64,000 bases of DNA from Desulfovibrio sp. TomC (GTDB taxonomy: Bacteria > Desulfobacterota > Desulfovibrionia > Desulfovibrionales > Desulfovibrionaceae). Below, piece by piece: positions 1-9,315 of this stretch. Position numbers and translations under genes: made by a program. Where the stretch lies: contig NZ_JSEH01000006.1 in NCBI RefSeq assembly GCF_000801335.2, forward strand, positions 173,233 to 237,232, given 5' to 3'. Position 1 is the first letter of the stretch. Every line of letters starts with the position of its first letter. Under the pieces are notes generated by a model. It saw only the letters and a list, made by a program, of their open reading frames with translations. It made no database searches and had not been told where the DNA came from.

Positions 1-1599
1 GATAATATCTTTTATTTCAACAATCTGCCCGCCAGGATAGGTCTGGGGGCATTGACCGCCTGGGGCCTGTGGCTGCTGCGCGGCAACCGGCCGTTTTGCA
101 TCCTCACCCTGGCGTTGCTCCTTGTCCCCTACGCCCAGCTCATCGTCACCAAGAGCGCCCTCAACTTCTGGGGCCGCCACATTGCGTTCCTGATGCTTCC
201 CATGGCCATGGCCCAGGCAGCCGCCGCGGCCCGGCTCTTTGGCCGGTTCGGGACAACCGCCCCGGTCCTGGCTGCCGCTACCCTGAGCCTCCTGACCCTG
301 GCCGGCTACCACCACAAGTATTTTGCCGTAGACAGCTACGACGTGGAGGTCATCGGCGACAATTACAAAAGCATCGCCGCCCATCTGGCCGAGACCGCCG
401 TCCCCGGGGAGGCCCTCAACTACACCGGCGAATACCTGGAAAAATGCACCAACTGGTATGTGAACCGCCTGCTGCCGGCGGCAGCCCGCATGAACAATCC
501 CCAGGCCGATGCACCGGTTGCCAGCGTCATCGTGGCCAAGGAGTACCTCTACCTTGGCGGGGACAAGGCCGGCTTTCGACAGCGCTTCGGTCCCTTCGAT
601 ACCGAGGAGCAGTACCGCTCCGTCACCATCTATCGCCGCCACGTGGCCAAAACCGGACCTGTGGCCATGAACGGTCCCCTTTTCAGACAAGATTTCACCT
701 TTGACTACACCCGGCTCTATGCCGAGGCCGCCGCCGTCTCCAACGTCAACGTGGCCTTCTCGGCCCGGGGTTTTGCCGTCCTCCCCACCCGGCCGGACAC
801 GCCGGGCACCTGCGACTACGTGTTCACCAACCCGGCCGGGCATACCCATTTCGGCGTGGTCCTCGACTACAGGAGCGCCGGCTGGGGCAACGTGGTGGCC
901 GTTGATGTGCGCTACGACGACGAACCCTTCACCACGGTATTCACTACCGGCGGCATGGACCCCCGACGCCAAGCCATTGTCCCCTTTCACCGTGATGCGC
1001 CCTTTGCCACCATGACCGTACGCCTGCGTCTGGTGAGCCACGACAGCCTGCCCGACACCCCGGGCAGCGGCCTGCGTACCGTGACCCTGGAAGGCTTCAC
1101 CGTTATTGCAGCCGACGACGAGGCCAGCGTGACCCGTAAATACGGCCCGGCCGCTTACAATACCTACTTGCTGGACAACTACGAGACCGTCCGCTTTCCA
1201 GCCACAAGCGGCATCGAACAGGAGCTTGTCTTTGATCCCGAGGTGGTGGCCTGCCGCCATCCCGACGACGTCGAGGACAAACGGGCGCAAGTCTGCGCCT
1301 TGATCCCCGGCCAGACCGCCGGCCATATCGACATCCGTTACCGCGCTCCCCATAACGATGCCGTGTTTTTGCCCCGCGTCTCCGGCGAGACCACATCGCT
1401 TGTCGCTGCCGTGCTGGACGCGAACGGCGTTGAATCAGGATTTTTCACCATGCATGGCATCTCCAACACCAGCTGGTCGCCCGTGGCCGCCCAGTTCCGG
1501 CTGCCTCTACCGGCCCTGACGGGCGCCGTGCGCGTCAAACTTCAAGGAGGAGCCCAGCTGTGGACCGTGGACGGCAAGGCCCTGTTTCGGAACAGATGA
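1..1599 (+). CDS. C-terminal part of a membrane glycosyltransferase-like protein (5' end outside window)
   Basis: The reading frame is open from base 1, so the gene starts upstream and only the last 532 residues are seen. The visible start has two or three hydrophobic membrane segments within about 100 residues, followed by a long soluble region of some 400 residues that looks beta-rich in its second half. The layout (multi-span membrane part, then a large exported C-terminal domain) and a DxD glycosyltransferase gene 37 bases downstream suggest a polyprenyl-phosphate-sugar (GT39/GT83-like) transferase in envelope polysaccharide or glycoprotein synthesis. No catalytic motif is visible because the N-terminal half is missing, so the function is an inference. 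The gene ends in TGA. Confidence 0.55.
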   Translation, partial: DNIFYFNNLPARIGLGALTAWGLWLLRGNRPFCILTLALLLVPYAQLIVTKSALNFWGRHIAFLMLPMAMAQAAAAARLFGRFGTTAPVLAAATLSLLTLAGYHHKYFAVDSYDVEVIGDNYKSIAAHLAETAVPGEALNYTGEYLEKCTNWYVNRLLPAAARMNNPQADAPVASVIVAKEYLYLGGDKAGFRQRFGPFDTEEQYRSVTIYRRHVAKTGPVAMNGPLFRQDFTFDYTRLYAEAAAVSNVNVAFSARGFAVLPTRPDTPGTCDYVFTNPAGHTHFGVVLDYRSAGWGNVVAVDVRYDDEPFTTVFTTGGMDPRRQAIVPFHRDAPFATMTVRLRLVSHDSLPDTPGSGLRTVTLEGFTVIAADDEASVTRKYGPAAYNTYLLDNYETVRFPATSGIEQELVFDPEVVACRHPDDVEDKRAQVCALIPGQTAGHIDIRYRAPHNDAVFLPRVSGETTSLVAAVLDANGVESGFFTMHGISNTSWSPVAAQFRLPLPALTGAVRVKLQGGAQLWTVDGKALFRNR

Positions 1600-1636
1600 G
1601 CGCGTCCCTTGCCGCTCTGGTCTCTCCTCGGCTAGT

Positions 1637-2479
1637 ATGGCGGCCATCATGAAACGCGCCCTGGCCACCCTGGTTGTCGGCGACCGCTGCCGCCACGACT
1701 TCGCCGACCGCGCCGCCCCGTCCTTTCGGGCCTATGCCAAGGCCCATGGGCTGTCCCTGGTGGTGCTCGACCGGCTTATCGACCCCTCCCCCCAGGGGAC
1801 AAGCCGCAGCCCGGCCTGGCAGAAATGCCTCCTTTTTCACCATCCCAAGCTGCGCGCCTGCGACCAGGTGCTGTGGCTCGACGCCGACATCGTCATCCAT
1901 CCGGACGCCCCGGACGTCTTTGACGGCCTGCCGCCCGGGACCCTTGGCGCAGTGGAGCAGTTTTCCAGCCCAAGCCGCGAGGCTTACGCCGCCGCCCTGG
2001 AGAAAACCCGACGCCACCTGGCCCGAAACGGCCTGAGCGCCCCGGACGACAGCACGCCCGAGGCCTTTTACCGCCACTACGGCTACAGCGACGGCCCCGA
2101 CGCCGTCGTCCAGACCGGAGTCATGGTCCTGACCCCCGAGGCCCACGCGCCGGCCATGGCCGCCGCCTACGCCGAGAACCGCCGGCCCGACAGCCGGGAC
2201 ATGCTCTTTGAGATGCGTCCGCTGTCCTACCATCTGCTGCGCGCCGGCCCGGTGCGCTGGCTTTCCCCGCGTTTTAACACCCTGTGGGCTACGGCCCTTT
2301 GCAATCATTACCCTTTTCTCATGGACCCGGCCTTTCTGGCCGCCGGCCGGGACCGGCCCGACCTCCTGGCCCGGCTCAAGGCCGCCTGTCTCCAAACCGT
2401 CTTTGACGACGCCTATTTCCTGCACTTTGCCGGGGTTGGCCAGGATATGCGCTATCTTCTGCCGCCCCAAATACTGTAG
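1637..2479 (+). CDS. Putative glycosyltransferase with DxD motif
   Basis: A 280-residue soluble protein with the pattern of a nucleotide-sugar glycosyltransferase. Near residue 83 a hydrophobic strand ends in LDADIVI, a typical DxD metal/nucleotide-sugar site, and an N-terminal basic and hydrophobic segment precedes it. Later residues (QTGVMVL, near 158, and a Phe/Asn-rich SPRFNTLWA segment) resemble acceptor-side loops of GT8/GT-A type enzymes. Two in-frame ATGs lie at 1637 and 1649; neither has a clear Shine-Dalgarno, so the start is uncertain by four residues. It follows the membrane glycosyltransferase-like gene in the same direction and probably acts in the same glycan pathway. Substrate unknown. 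Confidence 0.75.
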   Translation: MAAIMKRALATLVVGDRCRHDFADRAAPSFRAYAKAHGLSLVVLDRLIDPSPQGTSRSPAWQKCLLFHHPKLRACDQVLWLDADIVIHPDAPDVFDGLPPGTLGAVEQFSSPSREAYAAALEKTRRHLARNGLSAPDDSTPEAFYRHYGYSDGPDAVVQTGVMVLTPEAHAPAMAAAYAENRRPDSRDMLFEMRPLSYHLLRAGPVRWLSPRFNTLWATALCNHYPFLMDPAFLAAGRDRPDLLARLKAACLQTVFDDAYFLHFAGVGQDMRYLLPPQIL

Positions 2480-2630
2480 ACAATCCGACCGGAGTGATGG
2501 CATGCCGCGTCCCGAACACTGGGGACTCCGGGAGCGCCAGCGGCATCTGCCGTGGACAACCCAAGCGTGTGCGAGGGCCAACCAATCGTTTTGCAACTTC
2601 TCCCTTGGCAGGGCAGGGGGCTTCGCTTCC

Positions 2631-2645
2631 CCGGCCGCCGGAGGC
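2631..2645. repeat. GC-rich repeat flank carrying the SMR gene's ribosome-binding site
   Basis: CCGGCCGCCGGAGGC matches the flank found beside the large GC dyads at 14.2, 62.9 and 64.0 kb. GGAGG within it lies five bases before the ATG at 2650. Confidence 0.6.
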
Positions 2646-2649
2646 AATC

Positions 2650-2973
2650 ATGCGTCCATCGTGGATTTTTCTGGTCGTGGCCGGACTGTTTGAAGTCGGT
2701 TGGCCGGTTGGCCTCAAGCTGGCCCAGACGCCCGGTCGCGGCTTGGTCGGCAGCCTTGTGGCCATCGTCTGCATGGCGGCCAGCGGCCTGCTGTTGTATC
2801 TGGCCCAGCGCGACATTCCCATGGGCACGGCCTATGCGGTCTGGACCGGCATCGGCGCGGCCGGAGCCTTCGTCGTGGGCCTTGCGCTCTATGGCGATCC
2901 GGCCAACCTGCCCCGCATTTTGGGCGTCGGTCTGATTGTGGCCGGCGTGGTAACCCTCAAGCTCTCCCACTAG
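2650..2973 (+). CDS. gdx: SMR-family transporter, Gdx/SugE subtype (guanidinium exporter)
   Basis: A 107-residue protein with four hydrophobic segments, the usual size of small multidrug resistance transporters. The essential membrane Glu is at residue 15 in LFEVGWPVGLK, which matches the Gdx/SugE subtype rather than EmrE; this subtype exports guanidinium in exchange for protons as an antiparallel dimer. The frame is open further upstream, but the ATG at 2650 is chosen because GGAGG lies directly before it and because TM1 starts there. The leader shows no guanidine riboswitch that I can recognise. Function rests on subtype signature only. Confidence 0.9.
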   Translation: MRPSWIFLVVAGLFEVGWPVGLKLAQTPGRGLVGSLVAIVCMAASGLLLYLAQRDIPMGTAYAVWTGIGAAGAFVVGLALYGDPANLPRILGVGLIVAGVVTLKLSH

Positions 2974-3246
2974 ACTCTCTCTGCTCCAAGGAGCAGCGCC
3001 GCTCTGTTGCCGCTTGAGGGGCTGCGGTGCTTCTGGGAGATCTGACTGCTTTGCATCCAGGCGGCCTCCCGGCTGCTGGTCTGCCCGCACACGTCGGACA
3101 GCCGACCCTGCACCGGGCATCACGCGCTGCCGCTGCCGGGGGGGGGCATTTATGCTTTTCTTAGCTCGTGGCGGCGATCCGTACAGGGGCCAGTCTGGAT
3201 GGCGATAAGATCGACGGCGGCGAGATTGAATATCAAAGATCAATTA

Positions 3247-3275
3247 TTGACCATCGTTTTCCCGGGTGCTATTTT
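3247..3275 (+). promoter_or_regulatory. Candidate sigma-70 promoter of the chemoreceptor gene
   Basis: TTGACC (3247-3252), a 17-base spacer, then TATTTT (3270-3275) lie 105 bases before the chemoreceptor ATG. The rest of the gap between 2974 and 3379 shows no convincing gene. Confidence 0.5.
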
Positions 3276-3379
3276 TTAATCCCTCGAATTTATTGTTGCC
3301 GATCAAGGCAGGCCTGATACAGTGTCAGTGCAGTATGCTCGATTGCGAAATCCGAAAAGACATCCCCGGGGGCCTTGCT

Positions 3380-5446
3380 ATGCGTATTGGAATTACCAGT
3401 AAAATAATCATCATGATTGTTTCATCTGTAGTCATATCGTGTCTGGCCATTCTGTATGCGGGCAGGGTCGCCTTTGAATCCGGTTTTTCCAAAGAATATG
3501 AAGAGAATATAAGATCTTTCTACAATGTCGGCGCGGCTCGCATTGAAGCCCAGCGGGCACAGTACGGGCAATTGGCCCGGGGGCAGGCCGTACGACCCAA
3601 CGTCATAAACGGCGTGGCCGGAGCCGACAAAGACCTGCTGCAAAAGCTCGGACAGGACTTGGTAGGGGTCGGACAGGCCGGCTTTGTCCTGTTTACCGAC
3701 GCCGCCGGCACAGTGCTGGCCACGGCCGGCGACGTCTCCGAACTGGAAGCGGTGGTTCGGGCCAGGGCGGCAGACACGGCCGCCGGGCGGGACAGCGAAG
3801 GTTTTGCCGCTGTCTCCGGCAGCCGACTGCCGCTTCTGGCCAGCGCGCCGGTGCGCAAAGACGGCAAGGTGGTGGGCGGCGTGTTGGTCGGCGCGGATCT
3901 GGCCGCCAAACACACGCTGGTCGACAGTCTCAAAGCCATGCTTGGGGCCGAGGCCACCCTTTTTTCCGGCTCGACGCGGGTTTCTTCCACGATTGTCAGC
4001 GGCCAGACCCGGGTCGTCGGCACCAGCATGACCGACCAGGAAATCGTCTCCACGGTTCTTGGCCAGGGCAAGCCGGTTTTCAAGCACCTCACCCTCTTTG
4101 ACGCACCCTATATCGCCGCCTACTGGCCGCTTTTTGACGCCGCCGGCAAGCCCATGGGCATTGCCTTCGTCGGCAAGGACATGAACGCGCTGACCGTGGC
4201 CCTGGGCGCGGTCAACCGCAACGCCGCCCTGTGCGCCCTGAGCACTATTCTGATCCTGGGCCTGCTGGGCTATCTGGTCTCCAAGGCCTTTAGCCGCCCC
4301 ATCCTGGCCCTGGCTGATTTTTCCGGGGTCGTGGCCGCCGGGCGGCTCTCGGAGAAACTGACCGTGTCCAGCCGTGACGAGGTGGGCGATCTGGCCGACT
4401 CCCTGCGCCGCATGGTGGCCACGCTGATCGAAAAGATCACCGAGGCCGAGGCCGCCACCGAGAGCGCCCGGCAGGAGTCCGAACGGGCCACGGCAGCCAT
4501 GGAGGCTGCCGAAGAAGCCAAACGCCAGGGCGAAATGGCCCGACGCGAAGGCATCCTGCACGCAGTGGCCCGGCTTGGCTCGGTGGTGACCGGGATCAAC
4601 GAGGCGGCGGGTTCGCTTCGCGCCCAGATCGAGCAGTCGCAAAACGGCTCGGAAATCCAGTCGCGTCGGGTAGCCGAAACCGCCACGGCCATGGAAGAGA
4701 TGAACGCCACGGTCCTGGAAGTGGCCCAGAACGCCTCCCAGGCCGCAACCACGTCCGACGGGGCCAAGAAGCAGGCCGAGCGCGGAGCCGCCATTGTTGC
4801 CGAGGCCGTGGCCCGCATTGACGCCGTGCGCGCCCAGGCGCTGACGCTCAAGACCGGCATGGGCACGCTTGGGGAGCAGGCCACCGGGATCGGGGCCGTC
4901 ATCGGGGTGATCAGCGATATCGCCGACCAGACCAATCTGCTGGCCCTCAATGCCGCCATCGAGGCAGCCCGGGCCGGCGAGGCCGGGCGCGGTTTTGCCG
5001 TGGTGGCCGACGAGGTGCGCAAACTGGCTGAAAAGACCATGACCGCCACCCGCGAGGTCAGCGACGCCATCCACGGCATCCAGCAGGGCACGGCCGTCAA
5101 TATCGGCAACGTCGAGCAGGCCGTGACCGGCATTGCCGAGGCCACGGCCAAGTCCCGGGAATCGGGCGAATCCCTGGGCGAGATCGTGGGCCTGGTCGAT
5201 TCTGCCTCGGATCAGGTGCGGGCCATTGCCACGGCCACGGAAGAGCAGTCGTCGGCGACCGAGGAAATCAGCCGGTCCATTGAAGAGATCAACGTCATCT
5301 CGGCGGAAACGAGCCGGTCCATGAACGAGGCGGCCCGGGCCGTGGCCGATCTGGACGGCGAAGCCGCCGCCTTGCAGGAACTCATCCTCACCATGGAACG
5401 CGAGGCCAGCGACACGGCCAGCGGTCCCAAGGCCCTTGGCCGATAG
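3380..5446 (+). CDS. Methyl-accepting chemotaxis protein
   Basis: A 688-residue transmembrane chemoreceptor. TM1 spans about residues 7-27, a periplasmic Cache-like ligand domain about 28-278, TM2 about 280-303, then HAMP (about 303-355), a helical region rich in Glu/Ala, and the cytoplasmic signalling domain (about 430-680). The conserved hairpin tip is intact, with [20 protein letters not shown] and the following [14 protein letters not shown]. It would pass ligand binding to CheA/CheW. There is no C-terminal CheR/CheB pentapeptide. The open frame extends back to 3266, but the ATG at 3380 is chosen because it begins just before TM1. Ligand unknown; no other chemotaxis gene is nearby. Confidence 0.93.
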   Translation: MRIGITSKIIIMIVSSVVISCLAILYAGRVAFESGFSKEYEENIRSFYNVGAARIEAQRAQYGQLARGQAVRPNVINGVAGADKDLLQKLGQDLVGVGQAGFVLFTDAAGTVLATAGDVSELEAVVRARAADTAAGRDSEGFAAVSGSRLPLLASAPVRKDGKVVGGVLVGADLAAKHTLVDSLKAMLGAEATLFSGSTRVSSTIVSGQTRVVGTSMTDQEIVSTVLGQGKPVFKHLTLFDAPYIAAYWPLFDAAGKPMGIAFVGKDMNALTVALGAVNRNAALCALSTILILGLLGYLVSKAFSRPILALADFSGVVAAGRLSEKLTVSSRDEVGDLADSLRRMVATLIEKITEAEAATESARQESERATAAMEAAEEAKRQGEMARREGILHAVARLGSVVTGINEAAGSLRAQIEQSQNGSEIQSRRVAETATAMEEMNATVLEVAQNASQAATTSDGAKKQAERGAAIVAEAVARIDAVRAQALTLKTGMGTLGEQATGIGAVIGVISDIADQTNLLALNAAIEAARAGEAGRGFAVVADEVRKLAEKTMTATREVSDAIHGIQQGTAVNIGNVEQAVTGIAEATAKSRESGESLGEIVGLVDSASDQVRAIATATEEQSSATEEISRSIEEINVISAETSRSMNEAARAVADLDGEAAALQELILTMEREASDTASGPKALGR

Positions 5447-5635
5447 GACGCAACGGACGGAGCGGGAGCTGGGAGCTGGCCGGGGTGGACCTTGGGTTCA
5501 CTCTCGGGAGAATCCGGCGCTTAAGGAAGAGACTGGCGCGGGACGAACCGCTTTTATTGGGCAGCCCCGCGTGAGCGCGTCGTTGGCGCGACGCCCCGTT
5601 CCCCCCTTTGAAAGGTTTTTGGGGAAGGAGGGGGC

Positions 5636-5682
5636 GTGGGGGAGGGAACCCCTTTTTTTCAAAAAAGGGTTCCCTCCCCCAC
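5636..5682. terminator. Bidirectional terminator between convergent genes
   Basis: A near-perfect inverted repeat (GTGGGGGAGGGAACCC and its complement) encloses a T-run and an A-run, so it can terminate both the chemoreceptor (+) and the EipA-like gene (-). Confidence 0.85.
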
Positions 5683-5700
5683 ATTCCGGAGCTTTTTCCC

Positions 5701-6669
5701 CTAAAAGGGATTCACTTCCTGGTTGCGGGTGTAGACTTGGTAGCCGATGTTGGCTCCCAGGCGCAGGCCAACGCCCATGCGGATGGGGGCCAGGGTGATG
5801 TCTCCGGAGCGTTGGTAGTTCATGCCGAAGCCGCCCAGGATATAGGCGCTGCCGTCCACGCCGGGGAAGCGTTGGAAGATCTGCTCCGGCCGGGTCATGC
5901 CGTAGACCAGGGTGAAGACCTTGCCGGCGTTGACCCCGAGATCGAATCCCACCGACGGGCTTTGCCAGTAGACCGGCAAAGGCGGGTAGCCTTTGAGGTG
6001 CAGGGTCCCGACGCCGTAGCGCAGACCGACGATCAGGGCGCCGCCGCCCTCGTTGCCCTTGATAAAGCCCGTGGGCTGGCCAAGATCGTGAAACGGCCGG
6101 GCCACCATTTCCGCCAGACCGCGCGAGCCGCTCTCAAAAAATCCCATGACTTCCCGGTTGACTTCGTCGCGGTTGTAGCTGCCGGGCTTGGTCACGGGCG
6201 GCGGTGGCGGCGGCGGCGTGCCGACGGCCTGGCCGTTTATAGGCGTACCACCGCCAGGGGGCGGCATCTGCGCGTTCGGCGGCGGCGGGCTGCCGGCCGG
6301 GGGCGGGGCATACTGGGGAGCCGCCTGGGCCGGCTGACCATACTGCGGCGCAGCCTGGGCCGGCTGGCCGTATTGGGGGGCCGCCGGCGCGGGCTGGGCG
6401 TATTGGGGAGCCGCCTGGGCGGGCTGACCATACTGCGGCGCAGCCTGGGCCGGTTGGCCGCTTTGGGGCGCGGGCTGGGCGTATTGGGGCGCATTTTGGG
6501 TGCCGACGCTGGTTGGCGCGGGCGGCGTTGGCTGCTGGGCCGGCGTCGGCTGGTTTTGGGGGGCGGGGTCGGAAAGGGAGCGTTCCTTGAGGGTCTGGGC
6601 GTGGCTGGTCGGGACGGCGCTAAGGACGCACCAGCCGGCCAGGGCAGTCACGGCGACGAGGCGTTTCAT
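5701..6669 (-). CDS. DUF1134 (EipA-like) envelope protein with Pro/Gln-rich repeats
   Basis: A 322-residue secreted protein. Residues 1-25 form a signal peptide ending SHA-Q. Residues about 55-120 are a tandem low-complexity array built from units like AQAAPQYGQP, followed by a run of seven prolines. The C-terminal part (about 165-322) matches DUF1134/EipA and related SYLF-like beta domains: EGGGALIVGLRYG and SVGFDLGVNAGKVFTLVYG. EipA in Brucella and Caulobacter supports envelope integrity. The ATG overlaps the TGA of the upstream SGNH hydrolase gene (ATGA, 6666-6669), and GGAGGT precedes it, so the two are translationally coupled. The repeat array is probably a flexible linker across the periplasm or peptidoglycan. 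Confidence 0.8.
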   Translation of the reverse strand: MKRLVAVTALAGWCVLSAVPTSHAQTLKERSLSDPAPQNQPTPAQQPTPPAPTSVGTQNAPQYAQPAPQSGQPAQAAPQYGQPAQAAPQYAQPAPAAPQYGQPAQAAPQYGQPAQAAPQYAPPPAGSPPPPNAQMPPPGGGTPINGQAVGTPPPPPPPVTKPGSYNRDEVNREVMGFFESGSRGLAEMVARPFHDLGQPTGFIKGNEGGGALIVGLRYGVGTLHLKGYPPLPVYWQSPSVGFDLGVNAGKVFTLVYGMTRPEQIFQRFPGVDGSAYILGGFGMNYQRSGDITLAPIRMGVGLRLGANIGYQVYTRNQEVNPF

Positions 6670-7751
6670 GGCTGACCTCCGGTCACAGTCGGGACGTTGC
6701 AGGGGAGCCGGTCGCGGATGTGGGGCAGCATGGCGGCCACAATCCCCTCGCGCCCGGCATCGGTGTTGTGGACGCCGTCGGCGGTGTAGGCCGGTGCGGT
6801 TCGGTCGCACAAGGCGTTTCGCAGGTTGACGAAATAGGGTTTGCCGGCCAGGGCCTTTTCCAGGGCGGCGTAGACGATGTTGAAGTTGTCGCGCACGTGG
6901 GGAAAGGTTTTACGGCCGAGAATGGTTTGCTGCTCGCTGGCTGCTACAGTCGCGTTCACGTCCTTGCTGGTTTCAACCCAGTAGACCGGTTGCAGGAAAA
7001 GCAGGAACTTCGCATCGTAGCAGGCGCTTAAGCGTTCGGCAAAATCGTAGCGGGCCACGGCCTGGGCGACAAAGGCGGCCAGTTCCGGGGAATCGGGATC
7101 GAGCGGGGTGGCCGTGTACAGGAATTTTTGCAGCAGCTCCCGGGTAAACGAGGCAAAGTAGGCGGCGTTGACCGGCTTCAAGAGGCCGATGCCGGATTTA
7201 TAATAGCTTTCGATCACGCCCTGGGCGCGTTCCTTGCCTTCGTGGGCGTACGGGTCCTTTTGCACGGCAAAATAGTTGGCGTCATTGGCCCCATCGTAAA
7301 AGACGACCAGATTGGGCTTGATGATAAATTCCAGAAACTGCTTTTGCAGGTACTTGATTTCCAGAAGCGAATTGAAAGAATTGACGCCGAAGTTGAGGCA
7401 GTTAAAGGCGCAGGGTTTGTCCCGCTCGTTTAAGGCCTTGGCCACGAGGCTTGGGATGGAGCGTTCGTAGGGCGCTGAACTGGCCCGCATGGTGGAGCCG
7501 CCGAAAAACCAGATGGTGCGGGAGAGTTCCGGGTGGAAATTGATCACTTCGCAGTTGGCCGTGGGCCATATGCCGTTTTCCATGAGAAACAGCGTATAGG
7601 GGTCGTAGACGGCCTTGGGGCCTTCGCGCAGACTGCCGTAGATGATCCAGTTGCTGGTGGTGATGACGGCAAACGACAGCACTTCCACCGCCACAACGGT
7701 GAAGAAGATCCATTTGATCGTTCGGGCGGCCAGGGAGAAAAAACGCTTCAC
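6666..7751 (-). CDS. Membrane-anchored SGNH/GDSL-type hydrolase
   Basis: A 361-residue protein with one N-terminal membrane helix (about residues 12-33) and a periplasmic catalytic domain. Block I GGSTMR places the nucleophile at Ser86; NFGVNSFNS provides the block II Gly; YDGANDANY gives the GxND block III; DGVHNTDAG near the C terminus supplies the Asp and His. This is the SGNH fold used by esterases and sugar O-acetyl transferases/esterases. It is the first gene of a pair with the EipA-like gene, so a role in modifying an envelope polymer is likely but unproven. Confidence 0.82.
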   Translation of the reverse strand: MKRFFSLAARTIKWIFFTVVAVEVLSFAVITTSNWIIYGSLREGPKAVYDPYTLFLMENGIWPTANCEVINFHPELSRTIWFFGGSTMRASSAPYERSIPSLVAKALNERDKPCAFNCLNFGVNSFNSLLEIKYLQKQFLEFIIKPNLVVFYDGANDANYFAVQKDPYAHEGKERAQGVIESYYKSGIGLLKPVNAAYFASFTRELLQKFLYTATPLDPDSPELAAFVAQAVARYDFAERLSACYDAKFLLFLQPVYWVETSKDVNATVAASEQQTILGRKTFPHVRDNFNIVYAALEKALAGKPYFVNLRNALCDRTAPAYTADGVHNTDAGREGIVAAMLPHIRDRLPCNVPTVTGGQP

Positions 7752-7780
7752 GAAGTCACACCTCGGGGCATAGGGCCGGC

Positions 7781-8848
7781 CTATTTGGGGATTTTAAGGG
7801 CCACGCCTTCCGGCACCCGGACGGCTGTGGGTGCGCCGCGAAGTCTGGCCGGGGCGTCCGGAGCCATGTCGAGGACGACCCGGAACTTGTCGGGGTGCTT
7901 GCCCACCCGGATTTGGCGGATGAAGGCATCGCCGGTGGAACTCGACAGCGGGCCGTTATAGTTCCAGGAACCGGCGATATCCAGGACCAGGCGCGGCGGA
8001 TCGGTGTAAAACATCCGCTCGAAGCTGGCCGGGCTTTTATTGGTCTGGATGGTGAGCACGTATTCGCCGGGGTGTTCCTCGGCAACCACCCGGATGACGT
8101 TGCCGGCGTTGGCCACGGGTTTGGCGTCCGGTTTGGTTGCCGATTGGGCGGCGGCGGGAGCGGGTTTTGCCGCTTCGGCCTTGGCTTTGGCGGCGGCCTT
8201 GGCAGCGGCCTTGGCCTCGGCTTTGGTCTGGGGCTTTTCTTTGGTCTCGGCCTTGGCCGGCGCAGCCGGTTTGGCCGGGGCCACGGCAGCGTCGCTGCCC
8301 GGGGCCGGGGCGGCCTGGGGTTCGGGCAGGGCGGCGGCTTCCGGGCCGTCTGCCGGCGCGGGCGGGATGGCGGCCGGGACAGGCGCGGCCGGAACCGGAG
8401 CCTTGGGATCGGCCTTGGCCGGGCCGGCCTTGGCGTTGCCGGGTTTGCCGGCCGGGGCGGTATCGGTGGCCAGTTCCGCGAACATTTTTTCCAGGGTGTC
8501 GTCCCCGGCCACGGGCGGCTGCGACGCTTTGGCCGGCGTTGCGGGGGCCAAAGCGGGCGCGGTTGCGACCGGAGCGGGAGCCGGGGTGGCCGGGGCAGGA
8601 ACCGGGGTGGCCGGGGCCGGGGACGGCGTGGCCGCGGCCACGGCCGCCGGGGGGGCGGTCAGGGGCAGGGCGGCCGGCGTCGGTTCCGGGCTGGCGGCTG
8701 TGGGGGCCGGCGGGATGTCCGCAGCCGGCGTCTTGGCGCCGCCGCCGAAAAGGTGGGGTTTCTTGAGCACGGCAAGTCCCAGTACCACGGTGACGGCCAG
8801 GGCGACCGCCCCTGCAATGATCATTTTGTCGCCGCGTGTCAGCGCCAT
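7781..8848 (-). CDS. AMIN-domain protein with Ala/Pro-rich linker
   Basis: A 355-residue membrane-tethered protein. One helix (about residues 8-28) follows a short basic N terminus. A very long Ala/Pro/Lys-rich, probably unstructured linker (about 35-250) follows, with repeats of the type KAEAKAAAKAAAKAKAEA. The last 105 residues form an AMIN domain (YVLTIQTNKSPASFERMFY, PRLVLDIAG, KFRVVLDMAPDAP), known from AmiC and PilQ to bind peptidoglycan or localise envelope machinery. The ATG at 8848 is preferred over an earlier in-frame ATG because GGGGGA lies just upstream and the helix then starts at the right distance. It is 29 bases upstream of the SGNH hydrolase gene, probably one envelope operon. 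Confidence 0.82.
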   Translation of the reverse strand: MALTRGDKMIIAGAVALAVTVVLGLAVLKKPHLFGGGAKTPAADIPPAPTAASPEPTPAALPLTAPPAAVAAATPSPAPATPVPAPATPAPAPVATAPALAPATPAKASQPPVAGDDTLEKMFAELATDTAPAGKPGNAKAGPAKADPKAPVPAAPVPAAIPPAPADGPEAAALPEPQAAPAPGSDAAVAPAKPAAPAKAETKEKPQTKAEAKAAAKAAAKAKAEAAKPAPAAAQSATKPDAKPVANAGNVIRVVAEEHPGEYVLTIQTNKSPASFERMFYTDPPRLVLDIAGSWNYNGPLSSSTGDAFIRQIRVGKHPDKFRVVLDMAPDAPARLRGAPTAVRVPEGVALKIPK

Positions 8849-9001
8849 GCCTTTCCCCCTTTTGCGGAGCTGCCGATATCGGTGCAGCATCGGGCCGGAC
8901 GCTACCCGAGCTTGTCGATTCCCTCAAGGGGAAGCCTGCGGCTTTGGCGCGTTGACAGGCCGGCCGTTTATCGTATTTCGTTAAAAAAACAGGAGGCCGG
9001 G

Positions 9002-9238
9002 ATGCAAAGCAAGGTTCGTTCGGTGCGGGTTCCGCCGGAAATCGAGACCATCGACCTGCCCGGGCTGATCAAGGAGTGCGCCCGGCACCTGCGGGATCTG
9101 GAGTCGGCCTCGCTGCTCAAGACCCAGGGCAACGGCGAGGCGGCCGAGGCCTTGCTGCGGGCGCGCCAGGCCGATCTGGGCCGCCGGGTGGGCCGGCTTG
9201 TCTGGGAAGCGGGCAAGCGGGCTCAGGAACCCAAGTGA
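9002..9238 (+). CDS. Small conserved-type hypothetical protein (78 aa)
   Basis: A 78-residue protein with a strong AGGAGG six bases before the ATG. It is charged and mostly helical (LIKECARHLRDLESASLL, then an Arg-rich helix), without signal peptide or membrane segment. No family recognised. It lies divergently from the AMIN gene and 77 bases before a secreted-protein gene on the same strand. The good ribosome-binding site and typical codon use support a real gene. Confidence 0.65.
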   Translation: MQSKVRSVRVPPEIETIDLPGLIKECARHLRDLESASLLKTQGNGEAAEALLRARQADLGRRVGRLVWEAGKRAQEPK

Positions 9239-9315
9239 GTGCGCCCGTCATCCCTTGCCGAATGCCGGGGCCGGCAGTACATGTCCGGCCATCCGATTTG
9301 TGGAGGCCGTCCCGT

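Noticed and set aside
2480..2649. Possible guanidine riboswitch before the Gdx-type gene
   Set aside because: Neither the guanidine-I core nor the mini-ykkC ACGR hairpins nor the guanidine-III sequence could be found.
3266..3379. Upstream extension of the chemoreceptor reading frame
   Set aside because: The extra 38 residues overlap the predicted promoter and would put TM1 far from the N terminus.
5608..6829. Long plus-strand open frames across the EipA-like gene
   Set aside because: Shadows produced by the GC-rich repeat codons of the minus-strand gene; no ribosome-binding site.
7895..8984. Long plus-strand Gly/Arg- and Ala-rich frames opposite the AMIN gene
   Set aside because: Low-complexity antisense of the Ala/Pro linker. 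Only the 78-residue end starting at 9002 is a real gene.
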